Assembly: GCA_014860575.1 (NCBI GenBank)
Contig: JACZJK010000026.1
Span: 1-64,000 of the forward strand
Length of the DNA: 64,000 bases
From: Bacteroidales bacterium
Lineage (GTDB): Bacteria; Bacteroidota; Bacteroidia; Bacteroidales; JAAYJT01
Direction: 5' to 3'
Position 1 is the stretch's first letter. The number at the start of each line of letters is the position of its first letter. The notes below the pieces were generated by a model. It worked only from the letters and a program-made list of their open reading frames with translations. It ran no database searches and had not been told where the DNA came from. A program made the position numbers and the translations under genes. This document shows, one piece after another, positions 9,328 to 16,898 of this stretch.

Positions 9328-10299
9328 TCAATCCATCGTTTGACCAGGGCGGGCTGAGAGTTCAATCAACTGGTCGTATTCTTCGGGTGTGATATCGCTG
9401 TAAAAGAAGTGAATTGGGTTGACCGGCTTACCATTACGCCTAACCTCATAATGAAGGTGCGGGGCAGTTGATTTCCCGGTATTGCCAACATAGCCAATAA
9501 CTTGTCCGCGTTTGATCTGCTGACCTCTTTTAACGTTGAATTTTGATAAATGGGCATACAGGGTTTCATAACTAAACCCATGATTTATCACAACATAATT
9601 TCCATATCCAACTTTCAAACGCTCAACCTTGGTAACAACACCATCGCCAGTAGCATAAATTTCGGTTCCAACCGGCGCAGTAAAATCAACGCCTTCGTGG
9701 AATTTCTTGATTTTGTAAAACGGATCGGTACGGTAGCCATAAAATGAACCAATGCGGCGCAAATCACGATTACTTACCGGTTGAATGGCCGGAAGTGCAG
9801 CAAGCAGTTTTTCTTTATTCTTAGCCATATCAAATACTTCGTCGAAAGATTTTGACTGAACATAAAGTTTGCTGCTGATGATATCAATCTTCTGGGCTGT
9901 GTTGACAACAATATCCGAATGAGCAAATCCGCTGAGTCTTGCATATCTGTCTGTTCCACCGAAACCTGCTTTACGCATGGAGGTGGGAACCGGTTCGGCC
10001 TCAAAAATTACACGGTAAATATTATCGTCGCGGTCCTGCAGATCTTCGAGCACAGTGTACAATTGATCAAGCCTGTCGTTAAGGATTTCGTAATTCAGTT
10101 TCAGGTTCTCAATTTCACGATGCTGCATCTTTTCCTTGGGCGACTCAAGAAAATTATAGGCAAAAACAATTACAACTGTAGCGAAAACTACTCCGGTAAG
10201 CATGTGTGAAAAAAACCGGCGAAGTCGGTCTTTAGATGTAACCTGTACTTTTTCAAACTCAAGTGTTTTGTTGTTGAAACGATACCTGTTTTTAGCCAT
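9328..10299 (-). CDS. M23 family metallopeptidase (LytM-like), membrane anchored
   Basis: A cell-wall peptidase with a single transmembrane helix (about residues 32-52), a coiled-coil segment (about 58-95) and a C-terminal LytM/M23 domain. The zinc ligands are intact: the H-x3-D motif in HEGVDFTAPVG and HLH in HLHYEVRRNG, so it is predicted to be an active endopeptidase acting on peptidoglycan cross-links, unlike degenerate EnvC/NlpD activators. 323 residues. The upstream gene alaS is divergent. Confidence 0.9.
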   Translation of the reverse strand: MAKNRYRFNNKTLEFEKVQVTSKDRLRRFFSHMLTGVVFATVVIVFAYNFLESPKEKMQHREIENLKLNYEILNDRLDQLYTVLEDLQDRDDNIYRVIFEAEPVPTSMRKAGFGGTDRYARLSGFAHSDIVVNTAQKIDIISSKLYVQSKSFDEVFDMAKNKEKLLAALPAIQPVSNRDLRRIGSFYGYRTDPFYKIKKFHEGVDFTAPVGTEIYATGDGVVTKVERLKVGYGNYVVINHGFSYETLYAHLSKFNVKRGQQIKRGQVIGYVGNTGKSTAPHLHYEVRRNGKPVNPIHFFYSDITPEEYDQLIELSARPGQTMD

Positions 10300-10332
10300 C
10301 CTAAAGAATTATTGGAGAATATAATGGGTTCG

Positions 10333-10368
10333 CAAAATTAGGAATGAGAATTGCCCTCGGGTCACAAA
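10333..10368 (-). promoter_or_regulatory. Promoter for the M23 peptidase-merR pair
   Basis: On the minus strand, -7 TAATTTTG (10340-10333) matches TAnnTTTG and TTTG (10368-10365) lies 24 nt upstream, slightly longer than the usual spacing. Confidence 0.45.
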
Positions 10369-10383
10369 ATTAATAAATAAAAG

Positions 10384-10391
10384 TAACTTTG
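10384..10391 (+). promoter_or_regulatory. -7 element (TAACTTTG) ahead of alaS
   Basis: Exact TAnnTTTG match 57 nt before the alaS ATG. It argues against the earlier in-frame TTG at 10389, which lies inside it. Confidence 0.5.
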
Positions 10392-10448
10392 CAAGTTTTT
10401 GATAAAACTGACCTATTAACAGCCATTATTTTACGAATTTTTAACTCT

Positions 10449-13061
10449 ATGAACTCATCTGAGGTAAGAAAAAAATTTTTGCAATTCTTTGAGAGCAAGG
10501 GCCATCAGATTGTTTCTTCGGCGCCGATGGTGGTTAAGGACGACCCGACACTGATGTTTACAAATGCCGGTATGAACCAGTTCAAGGATATCTTTCTTGG
10601 CAATAGCCCGGCAAAGTACAAGAGGGTGGTGAATACGCAAAAGTGCCTTCGCGTTTCAGGAAAGCATAACGACCTCGAAGAAGTGGGGCACGATACTTAC
10701 CACCACACCATGTTCGAAATGCTTGGCAATTGGTCTTTTGGCGATTATTTCAAGAAAGAAGCCATTGCATGGGCCTGGGAATTATTGACAGGGGTGTATA
10801 AAATTTCGCCTGAGCATTTGTACGTTACCGTTTTTGGCGGCGATGAACACGATGGAATCCTATGGGACGAAGAGGCTTTCGGTTATTGGAATGAAATTGT
10901 TACCGAAGATAAAATCCTTAAAGGAAACAAAAAGGATAACTTCTGGGAAATGGGCGATACCGGTCCATGTGGCCCATGTTCAGAAATTCATATTGACTTA
11001 AGAAGTGATTCTGAAAAATCTCTGGTTCCAGGAAAAGACTTAGTAAACACAGGGCATCCACAGGTTATTGAGATTTGGAACCTTGTGTTTATTCAGTTTA
11101 ACCGCCAATCGGATGGCAGGCTGGTTTCACTGCCGGCTCAGCATGTGGATACAGGTATGGGTTTCGAACGATTGTGTATGGCTTTGCAACATAAACAATC
11201 AAATTACGATACCGATGTTTTTCAACCCGTAATCCGTAAAATTGAGTCAATTACCGGTTTTAAATATGGAATCAAAACCGAGACAGACATTGCCATGCGC
11301 GTTATTGCTGACCATCTCAGAGCCGTAAGCTTTGCTATTGCTGATGGTCAACTTCCGTCGAATAATAAAGCCGGTTATGTGATCCGAAGGATACTGCGCC
11401 GGGCAGTCCGGTATGGATATAGTTATCTTGAACGCAAAGAGCCGTTTATCTTCGAACTTCTTCCAGTACTTGTTGGAGAAATGGGTGATTTTTTTCCAGA
11501 ACTCAAATCACAGCAGCAAATTATAAGTAAGGTAATTCATGAAGAAGAAGCTTCATTTATCAGAACCCTGGCCACCGGAATCAACCGGTTTAAGAACTAC
11601 ACCAGGGAAGAGAAACATGGTGGTGTAATTTCAGGATCGTTTGCTTTTGAACTTTATGATACCTATGGTTTTCCGATTGATTTGACCCAACTCATGGCCC
11701 GCGAAGAGAACCTTGAAGTTGACATGAAGCAATTCGAATCTGAGCTCAGCCTTCAGAAGCAACGTTCGCGCAATGACGCAGTTGTGGAAACCAGCGATTG
11801 GATCATGCTGAGCCACGAAAGCGAAACCAGGTTCACAGGTTGGGATGAAACCAAGGCACAGGTGAATCTTTTAAGGTATCGTTTAGTCAAATCCAAAGGA
11901 AAGGATCTTATTCATGCCATCACTGACATTACTCCTTTTTACCCCGAAAGTGGAGGGCAAATTGGCGACAAAGGTTTCTTCGAGCAGAATGGCGTCCATT
12001 ATCAGGTTATTGACACCCGCAAAGAAAACAACCTGATAATTCATATTCTTGAATCTTTTCCAGCAAAGCCGGAACCTGTCTTCGATGCGATTGTTGATGT
12101 CGGAAGCAGGACGCTCACAGCCAATAATCACTCGGCTACACATTTAATGCACGAGGGCTTGCGTAAAATTCTGGGATCGCATGTTGAGCAGAAAGGTTCG
12201 TACGTGGGGCCGGATTACCTGCGTTTTGACTTTTCGCATTTCAGTAAAATGACCCAGGAAGAGATCAAAGCGGTTGAGGCGTTTGTGAACCAGAAGATCA
12301 GGATGAACCTTCCGATTGACGAACACCGCAACATGCCACGGCATGATGCTGAGAAAATCGGCGCCTTGATGTTTTTTGGTGAAAAGTATGGTGAAGAGGT
12401 CCGTGTGATCCGTTTCGGCGAATCCGTTGAACTCTGCGGAGGAACTCATGTTTCTGCTACCGGGCAAATCGGATTGTTCCGGATCATCTCGGAAAGTGCA
12501 ATTGCGGCTGGCATTCGGCGGATTGAGGCTGTAACTGCCACAAAAGCTGACGAATATATTGAAAACAAGATTGCTTTGCTGGATGAACTGGCTGGCTTGA
12601 TTAAAAATACTGCCGATCCACTCAAGGGACTTAAGAATTTGTTGGATCAGAACAACCTGTTGCAAAAACAGTTAGCTGAAAAGGATAGTTTGCTTGCACA
12701 AATTGAGAAAGACAAGCTTTTAGCGCTTGCCATCCCTATTAATAATATGAATCTTGTAACGCAAACCACACAGCTTGATGCAAATGCTATTAAAGAATTA
12801 GCCTATGATCTGAAGGAAAACGGGGAGCGATTGGTAATGTTATTAGGTTCGGTAAAAGATTCAAAACCAAACCTCAGCCTGATTATAAGTAAGGATTTGC
12901 TTGCTGAAGGCAAACTTGATGCAAGTAAAATGATAAGGGAGTTAGCGAAAGAAATCCAGGGTGGAGGAGGAGGGCAACCTTATTTTGCAACCGCAGGCGG
13001 GAAAAATGTCATAGGCATTGACATTGCATTCGATAAAATTCGTCAGATGCTCCAAGATTAA
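10449..13061 (+). CDS. alaS: Alanyl-tRNA synthetase
   Basis: Class II synthetase charging tRNA-Ala. 870 residues from ATG 10449. The catalytic core begins MNSSEVRKKFLQFFESKGH with motif 1 (SAPMVVKDDPTLMFTNAGM); the editing domain carries the zinc-site residues HSATHLMH and CGGTH; the short C-Ala domain ends with GGGGGQPYFATAGG. All expected domains are present at normal length. The upstream 20 in-frame codons overlap the promoter and are not used. A hairpin (TTCAGC/GCTGAA) follows the stop but lacks a T-tract. Confidence 0.97.
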   Translation: MNSSEVRKKFLQFFESKGHQIVSSAPMVVKDDPTLMFTNAGMNQFKDIFLGNSPAKYKRVVNTQKCLRVSGKHNDLEEVGHDTYHHTMFEMLGNWSFGDYFKKEAIAWAWELLTGVYKISPEHLYVTVFGGDEHDGILWDEEAFGYWNEIVTEDKILKGNKKDNFWEMGDTGPCGPCSEIHIDLRSDSEKSLVPGKDLVNTGHPQVIEIWNLVFIQFNRQSDGRLVSLPAQHVDTGMGFERLCMALQHKQSNYDTDVFQPVIRKIESITGFKYGIKTETDIAMRVIADHLRAVSFAIADGQLPSNNKAGYVIRRILRRAVRYGYSYLERKEPFIFELLPVLVGEMGDFFPELKSQQQIISKVIHEEEASFIRTLATGINRFKNYTREEKHGGVISGSFAFELYDTYGFPIDLTQLMAREENLEVDMKQFESELSLQKQRSRNDAVVETSDWIMLSHESETRFTGWDETKAQVNLLRYRLVKSKGKDLIHAITDITPFYPESGGQIGDKGFFEQNGVHYQVIDTRKENNLIIHILESFPAKPEPVFDAIVDVGSRTLTANNHSATHLMHEGLRKILGSHVEQKGSYVGPDYLRFDFSHFSKMTQEEIKAVEAFVNQKIRMNLPIDEHRNMPRHDAEKIGALMFFGEKYGEEVRVIRFGESVELCGGTHVSATGQIGLFRIISESAIAAGIRRIEAVTATKADEYIENKIALLDELAGLIKNTADPLKGLKNLLDQNNLLQKQLAEKDSLLAQIEKDKLLALAIPINNMNLVTQTTQLDANAIKELAYDLKENGERLVMLLGSVKDSKPNLSLIISKDLLAEGKLDASKMIRELAKEIQGGGGGQPYFATAGGKNVIGIDIAFDKIRQMLQD

Positions 13062-13107
13062 ACTTCAGCATTGCTGAATCGCTGTGATACAAAAGAATGT
13101 AAAGTCT

Positions 13108-13130
13108 GGTATATTGAGGGTATTATTGAG
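13108..13130. repeat. Tandem GGTATATTGAG / GGTATTATTGAG pair upstream of the MerR-B12 gene
   Basis: An 11-bp and a 12-bp copy lie directly next to each other about 140 bp before the regulator's start. Their period is close to one helical turn, as in CarH operators, but the sequence differs from the repeats at the sigma and EamA promoters. Confidence 0.35.
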
Positions 13131-13271
13131 TTTTACAAACTTTTTCATTAAAGAATTGTTAACCTTTATGCATTACTACTGATAAGTCGTGATACGATTA
13201 AACATCTCAAATATTTACTACTAATCCTTTCCATAGGGCAAAAGTCATCAACACAAAACCAGCAGACATCA

Positions 13272-14150
13272 ATGGTTAACTATTCCATCACTGATCTTGA
13301 AAAAATAACTGGGATCAAAGCGCACACTATTCGTATCTGGGAAAAACGCTACCGGGTTGTAACTCCCGAACGTACCACAACAAACATCCGCTATTATTCT
13401 GACAATGATCTGAAAAGGCTACTGAATATTTCTATGCTTAACCGCTATGGTTACCGGATTTCTTCAATCGTAAAGATGTCGACAGATGAGTTGAGTAAAA
13501 AAGTGATGGATATTTCAGAGAGTTCAAATGATTATAATCTTCAGATCGAGCACCTCATTGTATCTATGATGGAGCTAAATGAAGAAAAGTTTGAAAAAGT
13601 TCTTTCCAATGCCCTAATAAAACTCGGTTTCGAAAATGCGGTTACAGGTATCATTTATCCATTTCTCGAAAAAGTCGGGATACTCTGGTTAGTTGGCACC
13701 ATTAATCCTGCACAGGAGCATTTTATTGTAAATCTTATCCGCCAAAAAATTATTGCAGCCATTGATGGTCTGATGGTAACCCCATCGCCTGAGGCTAAGA
13801 AATTCATTCTTTTTCTTCCGCCAGGCGAATTGCATGAATTAAGTCTTCTTTTTTCCTGGTACATGTTAAAAAAGCATGGTCATAAAGTGCTTTATTTCGG
13901 ACAATCACTTCCCATCGAGGATTTAAAAAAAGTGTCACAAATCCAGGCTCCGGATTATATGCTCACTGTAATCACTGCAGCACAAACAAACGAACAGTAC
14001 CTTTATCTGATTAATACTCTGTCAAGAGGCCTCCCTGATGTCGTAATCTTTATTACAGGATTGCAAACCCGCGAGCATCTAATCAGCCTGCCTGAAAACA
14101 TCATCCTTCTTGAGAACCCGAGCGATATCCCTGATTTTATTTCCGTATAG
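13272..14150 (+). CDS. MerR-type regulator with B12-binding domain (CarH/LitR-like)
   Basis: A 292-residue regulator. Residues 3-70 are a MerR winged helix (SITDLEKITGIKAHTIRIWEKRY); 88-165 a four-helix B12 cap; 176-292 a Rossmann B12-binding fold. The CarH cap signature W-x9-EH is exact (W139, E149, H150), and the lower-ligand motif is E186-L-H188-E-L-S191, i.e. (E/D)xHxxG with Ser for Gly. Known relatives use adenosylcobalamin as a light sensor: a dark tetramer represses, light releases it. This is therefore probably a B12 photoreceptor or B12 sensor. No carotenoid genes are nearby; the next same-strand gene is an ECF sigma factor, as in several Bacteroidota loci. Confidence 0.85.
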   Translation: MVNYSITDLEKITGIKAHTIRIWEKRYRVVTPERTTTNIRYYSDNDLKRLLNISMLNRYGYRISSIVKMSTDELSKKVMDISESSNDYNLQIEHLIVSMMELNEEKFEKVLSNALIKLGFENAVTGIIYPFLEKVGILWLVGTINPAQEHFIVNLIRQKIIAAIDGLMVTPSPEAKKFILFLPPGELHELSLLFSWYMLKKHGHKVLYFGQSLPIEDLKKVSQIQAPDYMLTVITAAQTNEQYLYLINTLSRGLPDVVIFITGLQTREHLISLPENIILLENPSDIPDFISV

Positions 14151-14403
14151 ATTAGCGGGCATTTCCATTTTTTTTATTTCAAAAGCATACCTGAGTACGA
14201 TTTAATGGTATCAGGATTATGACACCGACAACCTGTCACGAAACATGTAGTCGCATAAAACTACTTAACTGTCTATTAAATAGGATTATAAAATTATGAT
14301 TAATATCTACTGTTTAATATGCATGATTTTTGTATGAACTAAGTGAAGTAATTCTTAATAGATGTAACAAGCATGGAATCAGTCAAATAATGACGTACAA
14401 TAT

Positions 14404-14425
14404 TTTTTAACAAATTTTTAACAGT
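14404..14425 (+). promoter_or_regulatory. Two 11-bp direct repeats (TTTTTAACAnn), candidate operator
   Basis: TTTTTAACAAA (14404-14414) is followed directly by TTTTTAACAGT (14415-14425), with a weak third copy TTTTGATACCC. They lie just upstream of the expected -33 region of the ECF sigma promoter. CarH-type proteins are known to bind tandem 11-bp direct repeats at their promoters, and such a regulator is encoded directly upstream. The binding itself is inference. Confidence 0.5.
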
Positions 14426-14455
14426 TTTTGATACCCGGAAACCTGACTTTGTGTT

Positions 14456-14463
14456 TAACTTTG
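14456..14463 (+). promoter_or_regulatory. -7 element (TAACTTTG) of the ECF sigma gene
   Basis: Exact TAnnTTTG match 50 nt before ATG 14514. The nearest TTTG (14427-14430) is 25 nt upstream, longer than ideal, which fits a promoter that needs help or is repressed. Confidence 0.5.
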
Positions 14464-14513
14464 CTTCATCAAGATTTAAACAAACAAAATTATTAATCAA
14501 ATCCCGAACCATT

Positions 14514-15020
14514 ATGACAGCGATCGAATTCAACCTCGAATTAATCAATCTGCATAGCAGCCTTAAATTTTTTGCCAATACTCTTGCCTCAAGTTCCGAA
14601 GAAGCTGACGACCTGATTCAGGATACATACCTTAAAGCTTTAACCAACCGGGATAAGTTTGCCGAGAATACAAATCTGAAAGCCTGGACATACACAATAA
14701 TGAAGAACACTTTCATTAATAATTACAGGCGCAATGTAAAAGCCAGCACTATTGTTGATTCCACCAAGGATCTTTATTATCTGAATGTTCCACGCAGAGA
14801 GCAGCAATTTACACCTGAGGGCGAACTTTCAACCAAGGAAATCCATGCCAGCATCCTTGAACTGGATGAAGAGCAAAGATTGCCATTTGAAATGCATACT
14901 GCCGGATATAAGTACAAGGAGATTGCTGATGAGCTGAATCTATCCATAGGCACAGTGAAAAGCCGCATTTTCTTTACCCGCAAAAAATTGATGGAAGCTC
15001 TTAAAGAATTTCAGAATTAA
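14514..15020 (+). CDS. ECF-type RNA polymerase sigma factor
   Basis: A 168-residue sigma-70 family factor with only regions 2 and 4. Region 2 covers about residues 8-70 (SSEEADDLIQDTYLKAL, LKAWTYTIMKNTFINNYR); region 4 about 105-160 (YKYKEIADELNLSIGTVKSRIFFTRKKL). No anti-sigma gene is adjacent, so control is probably at transcription, by the preceding MerR-B12 protein or otherwise. ATG 14514 is used because the in-frame TTG/ATG-like starts upstream overlap the -7 element. Its regulon is unknown. Confidence 0.9.
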   Translation: MTAIEFNLELINLHSSLKFFANTLASSSEEADDLIQDTYLKALTNRDKFAENTNLKAWTYTIMKNTFINNYRRNVKASTIVDSTKDLYYLNVPRREQQFTPEGELSTKEIHASILELDEEQRLPFEMHTAGYKYKEIADELNLSIGTVKSRIFFTRKKLMEALKEFQN

Positions 15021-15053
15021 GTGTGAATTTCTTAGGATTATGAATCTGATCAG

Positions 15054-15084
15054 GTTCGGTTAGCCTATAACCGGACTTTTTTTT
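15054..15084 (+). terminator. Intrinsic terminator after the ECF sigma gene
   Basis: A 9-bp stem with one G-U pair (GTTCGGTTA / TAACCGGAC), 5-nt loop GCCTA, followed by eight T. It separates the sigma gene from the convergent EamA gene. Confidence 0.8.
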
Positions 15085-15096
15085 GCAACACTTTAT

Positions 15097-16035
15097 TTAT
15101 GACTCTGCTGAAGCGTGCCTTAGGTTCAGCATAACTATGGCAAACATCAGTATTAATGCACTGATCCATTGTACTGCTGTTAATTGCTGCTTGTTTATGA
15201 GATAATCAAGGAGTATAGCTGTGAGGGGAAAACATAATTCGCAAATTGTTGCAACCATAGCCCGCACGTGCCTCAAACCATAATAATACAGGAAAATGGC
15301 CCCAGAACCAGTGGTAAATGCTATGATGAAGAAAATAAGCCAGTTACGTGTGGTTGTCAACGCCAATTGTTCAAATTGGTTCGTAAGAATAACAAAAATC
15401 AACATAAGTACAGTAGTAAAGCCATAGCGGTAAAAAGTGGCTGTATGGAATGAATACCGGTTCAGAATTTTTTTCCCAAAAACCGTTGCACTTCCAAAAG
15501 AAGCTGCAGCAAGCAGTGCAAACAAAGAAGCATAAATTGTCTGTCTATTTGTTTCTACATCCGGAAGTTTGAACCCAAAAGTTAAAAAGTAGCCTGCAAA
15601 TATAGCCAGAATCGCCCAGATAAAAAACCCCTTGCGTGGCCTTTCGCCGAGCATAATGGCTGCCAGAGCAATTGCAAAAATTGGCTGGGTTTTCTGCAAA
15701 AGAACTACTATACTCAGTTTCTTAAACTCGACTAAAAAAAGTGCTTTCACTATGGATAGTGTACCAATAGCTCCTCCGAACAAGGCAACCAATAACAAAA
15801 TTCCTACATCAGCCCTTGTAAATTCCTTTACATGCCTGTATTCCCTGAACAGGAAAATATTCATGATTGTGAATGGAATCAGATGTAGCATAAATACCAC
15901 GTACCCAACATCAAGGTTGTAAAGATTTGGCGTGAGTACGATGCCATCAACACCCCACATTGCTGCCGCAAAGCAGATAGCTATGGCTCCTGAAATTGCT
16001 GCCCTTCTGTTATTGGTTAATGGATTTGGTGTCAT
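15097..16035 (-). CDS. EamA/DMT-family transporter
   Basis: A 312-residue inner-membrane protein with about ten hydrophobic helices in two EamA repeats (about 15-145 and 165-305), typical of drug/metabolite exporters. Small motifs such as FGGAIGTLSIVKALFL and GERPRKGF fit the family. The substrate cannot be told. The ATG at 16035 lies only about 20 bp from an eight-unit 11-bp tandem repeat that spans its promoter. It is separated from the sigma gene by a terminator and may belong to the same regulatory circuit. Confidence 0.88.
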   Translation of the reverse strand: MTPNPLTNNRRAAISGAIAICFAAAMWGVDGIVLTPNLYNLDVGYVVFMLHLIPFTIMNIFLFREYRHVKEFTRADVGILLLVALFGGAIGTLSIVKALFLVEFKKLSIVVLLQKTQPIFAIALAAIMLGERPRKGFFIWAILAIFAGYFLTFGFKLPDVETNRQTIYASLFALLAAASFGSATVFGKKILNRYSFHTATFYRYGFTTVLMLIFVILTNQFEQLALTTTRNWLIFFIIAFTTGSGAIFLYYYGLRHVRAMVATICELCFPLTAILLDYLINKQQLTAVQWISALILMFAIVMLNLRHASAES

Positions 16036-16048
16036 TTTTTGGTCATCC

Positions 16049-16080
16049 GAAAATTATACAATGTTCATACAGTGTTCAAA
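16049..16080 (-). promoter_or_regulatory. Promoter of the EamA gene inside the 11-bp repeat
   Basis: On the minus strand, TTTG (16080-16077) and TAATTTTC (16056-16049) are separated by 20 nt; only the last base of the -7 consensus differs. The -33 box lies in the third repeat unit and the -7 box runs into the first, so the repeat array forms the promoter. The predicted transcript leader is very short. Confidence 0.5.
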
Positions 16081-16142
16081 CAATGGTCATACAATGGTCA
16101 AACAGTAGTGGAGCGATGGTCATACAATGATCATACGATTGT
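16055..16142. repeat. Eight-unit 11-bp tandem repeat (consensus CATACAATGGT)
   Basis: Units begin at 16055, 16066, 16077, 16088, 16099, 16110, 16121 and 16132, each exactly 11 bp. The ACA at unit positions 4-6 is kept in six of eight; unit 6 (GGAGCGATGGT) is the most diverged. The period is one helical turn, so all units face the same side of the DNA. The array covers the EamA promoter and runs about 85 bp upstream. Confidence 0.9.
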
Positions 16143-16191
16143 AGAGCAAGCCGCTTTGCCCTTTGCTCTAAGCCCTTCGCTCCTTGCTACT

Positions 16192-16713
16192 CTACAAAAA
16201 TGTTCCCGCCTCTTCTTTAACAGCTCCAATCGCCCTGGCAACCGGATCATGTTCAAGAGAAGCATGTAATTCGAGAAGCCTGGAGGCCAGATCATGTGCC
16301 TGCGAATCACCACGCAATTGGCCAGCCGCAGAATTTATCAGCCTGATCATCTCTTCCCGCGCAGTTCGTACCAATTCCCAGGCTCCACTTGAGATATACA
16401 GTTGTTGTGATAAATTGTGGTCGAATTCATCCCTGATGTTTTGAACCAGCAAAGCTTGAAACTGCAGGGCGTTTATACCCGGTTGGCTGATACGCAAAAT
16501 CAGATGGTTAGGTGAAATGCGTTCGAGCAACAAAATTATCCTCTCGTAGGCTTGCATGCGAACCGGAAAAATTTCTTTTTGCATGGCCCGGTGACGCTCA
16601 TTTTCAAACTTCAAAGCTTCATGCTTAAAAAATCTGTGAATTATCAGATATACCGCCAGCAACATGATAGCCGCCGGAAGAGTATATTTTAAGATTTCGA
16701 GAAAAATTAGCAT
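16192..16713 (-). CDS. Conserved membrane-anchored protein of unknown function
   Basis: A 173-residue protein with one N-terminal transmembrane helix (about residues 7-27) and a long helical cytoplasmic part. It resembles a small family found throughout Bacteroidota (PVRMQAYERIILLLERISP region at about 50-70), for which I know no function. No catalytic motif is visible. It stands alone between a phrase-rich spacer (16143-16191) and the divergent aminotransferase gene. Confidence 0.7.
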   Translation of the reverse strand: MLIFLEILKYTLPAAIMLLAVYLIIHRFFKHEALKFENERHRAMQKEIFPVRMQAYERIILLLERISPNHLILRISQPGINALQFQALLVQNIRDEFDHNLSQQLYISSGAWELVRTAREEMIRLINSAAGQLRGDSQAHDLASRLLELHASLEHDPVARAIGAVKEEAGTFL

Positions 16714-16858
16714 AGCCAGGAATCTGATTTACAGTTTTCAATTCGGTGGCAAATATCGCTAAATAGTTTGAAATGGCCATTTCATCATCATTTCAATTAA
16801 AGCAATGGCTAAATATTTAGAGGCATATAATGTCATTAACAATTTACTTGTTTTTACT

Positions 16859-16866
16859 TACATTTG
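16859..16866 (+). promoter_or_regulatory. -7 element (TACATTTG) ahead of the aminotransferase
   Basis: Exact TAnnTTTG match 33 nt before ATG 16899; it supports that start over the earlier in-frame ATG at 16830. No clear -33. Confidence 0.5.
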
Positions 16867-16898
16867 CCCTTTCATCAACTCATCAAAAACTACAGAAT

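Larger units (their letters stand above)
14151..14513. other. AT-rich regulatory spacer between the MerR-B12 and sigma genes
   Basis: 363 bp with no ORF. It contains the 11-bp direct repeats at 14404-14425 and the sigma-gene -7 element at 14456; the rest is AT-rich sequence with no further structure that I can support. Confidence 0.5.

Noticed and set aside
13064-13078. Terminator after alaS
   Set aside because: The TTCAGC/GCTGAA hairpin has a 3-nt loop and no T-tract.
14151-15096. Carotenoid cluster controlled by the CarH-like protein
   Set aside because: No crtI, crtB or photolyase gene lies in the window; only the sigma factor and EamA are close.
16055-16142. CRISPR array
   Set aside because: Units are 11 bp, contiguous and degenerate, with no spacers and no cas genes.
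16039-16269. Plus-strand 76-codon ORF with an 11-residue repeat over the tandem repeat
   Set aside because: An 11-bp repeat read in frame gives an 11-residue period over 33 bp. It continues into non-coding DNA and overlaps the opposite-strand gene, so it is a by-product.
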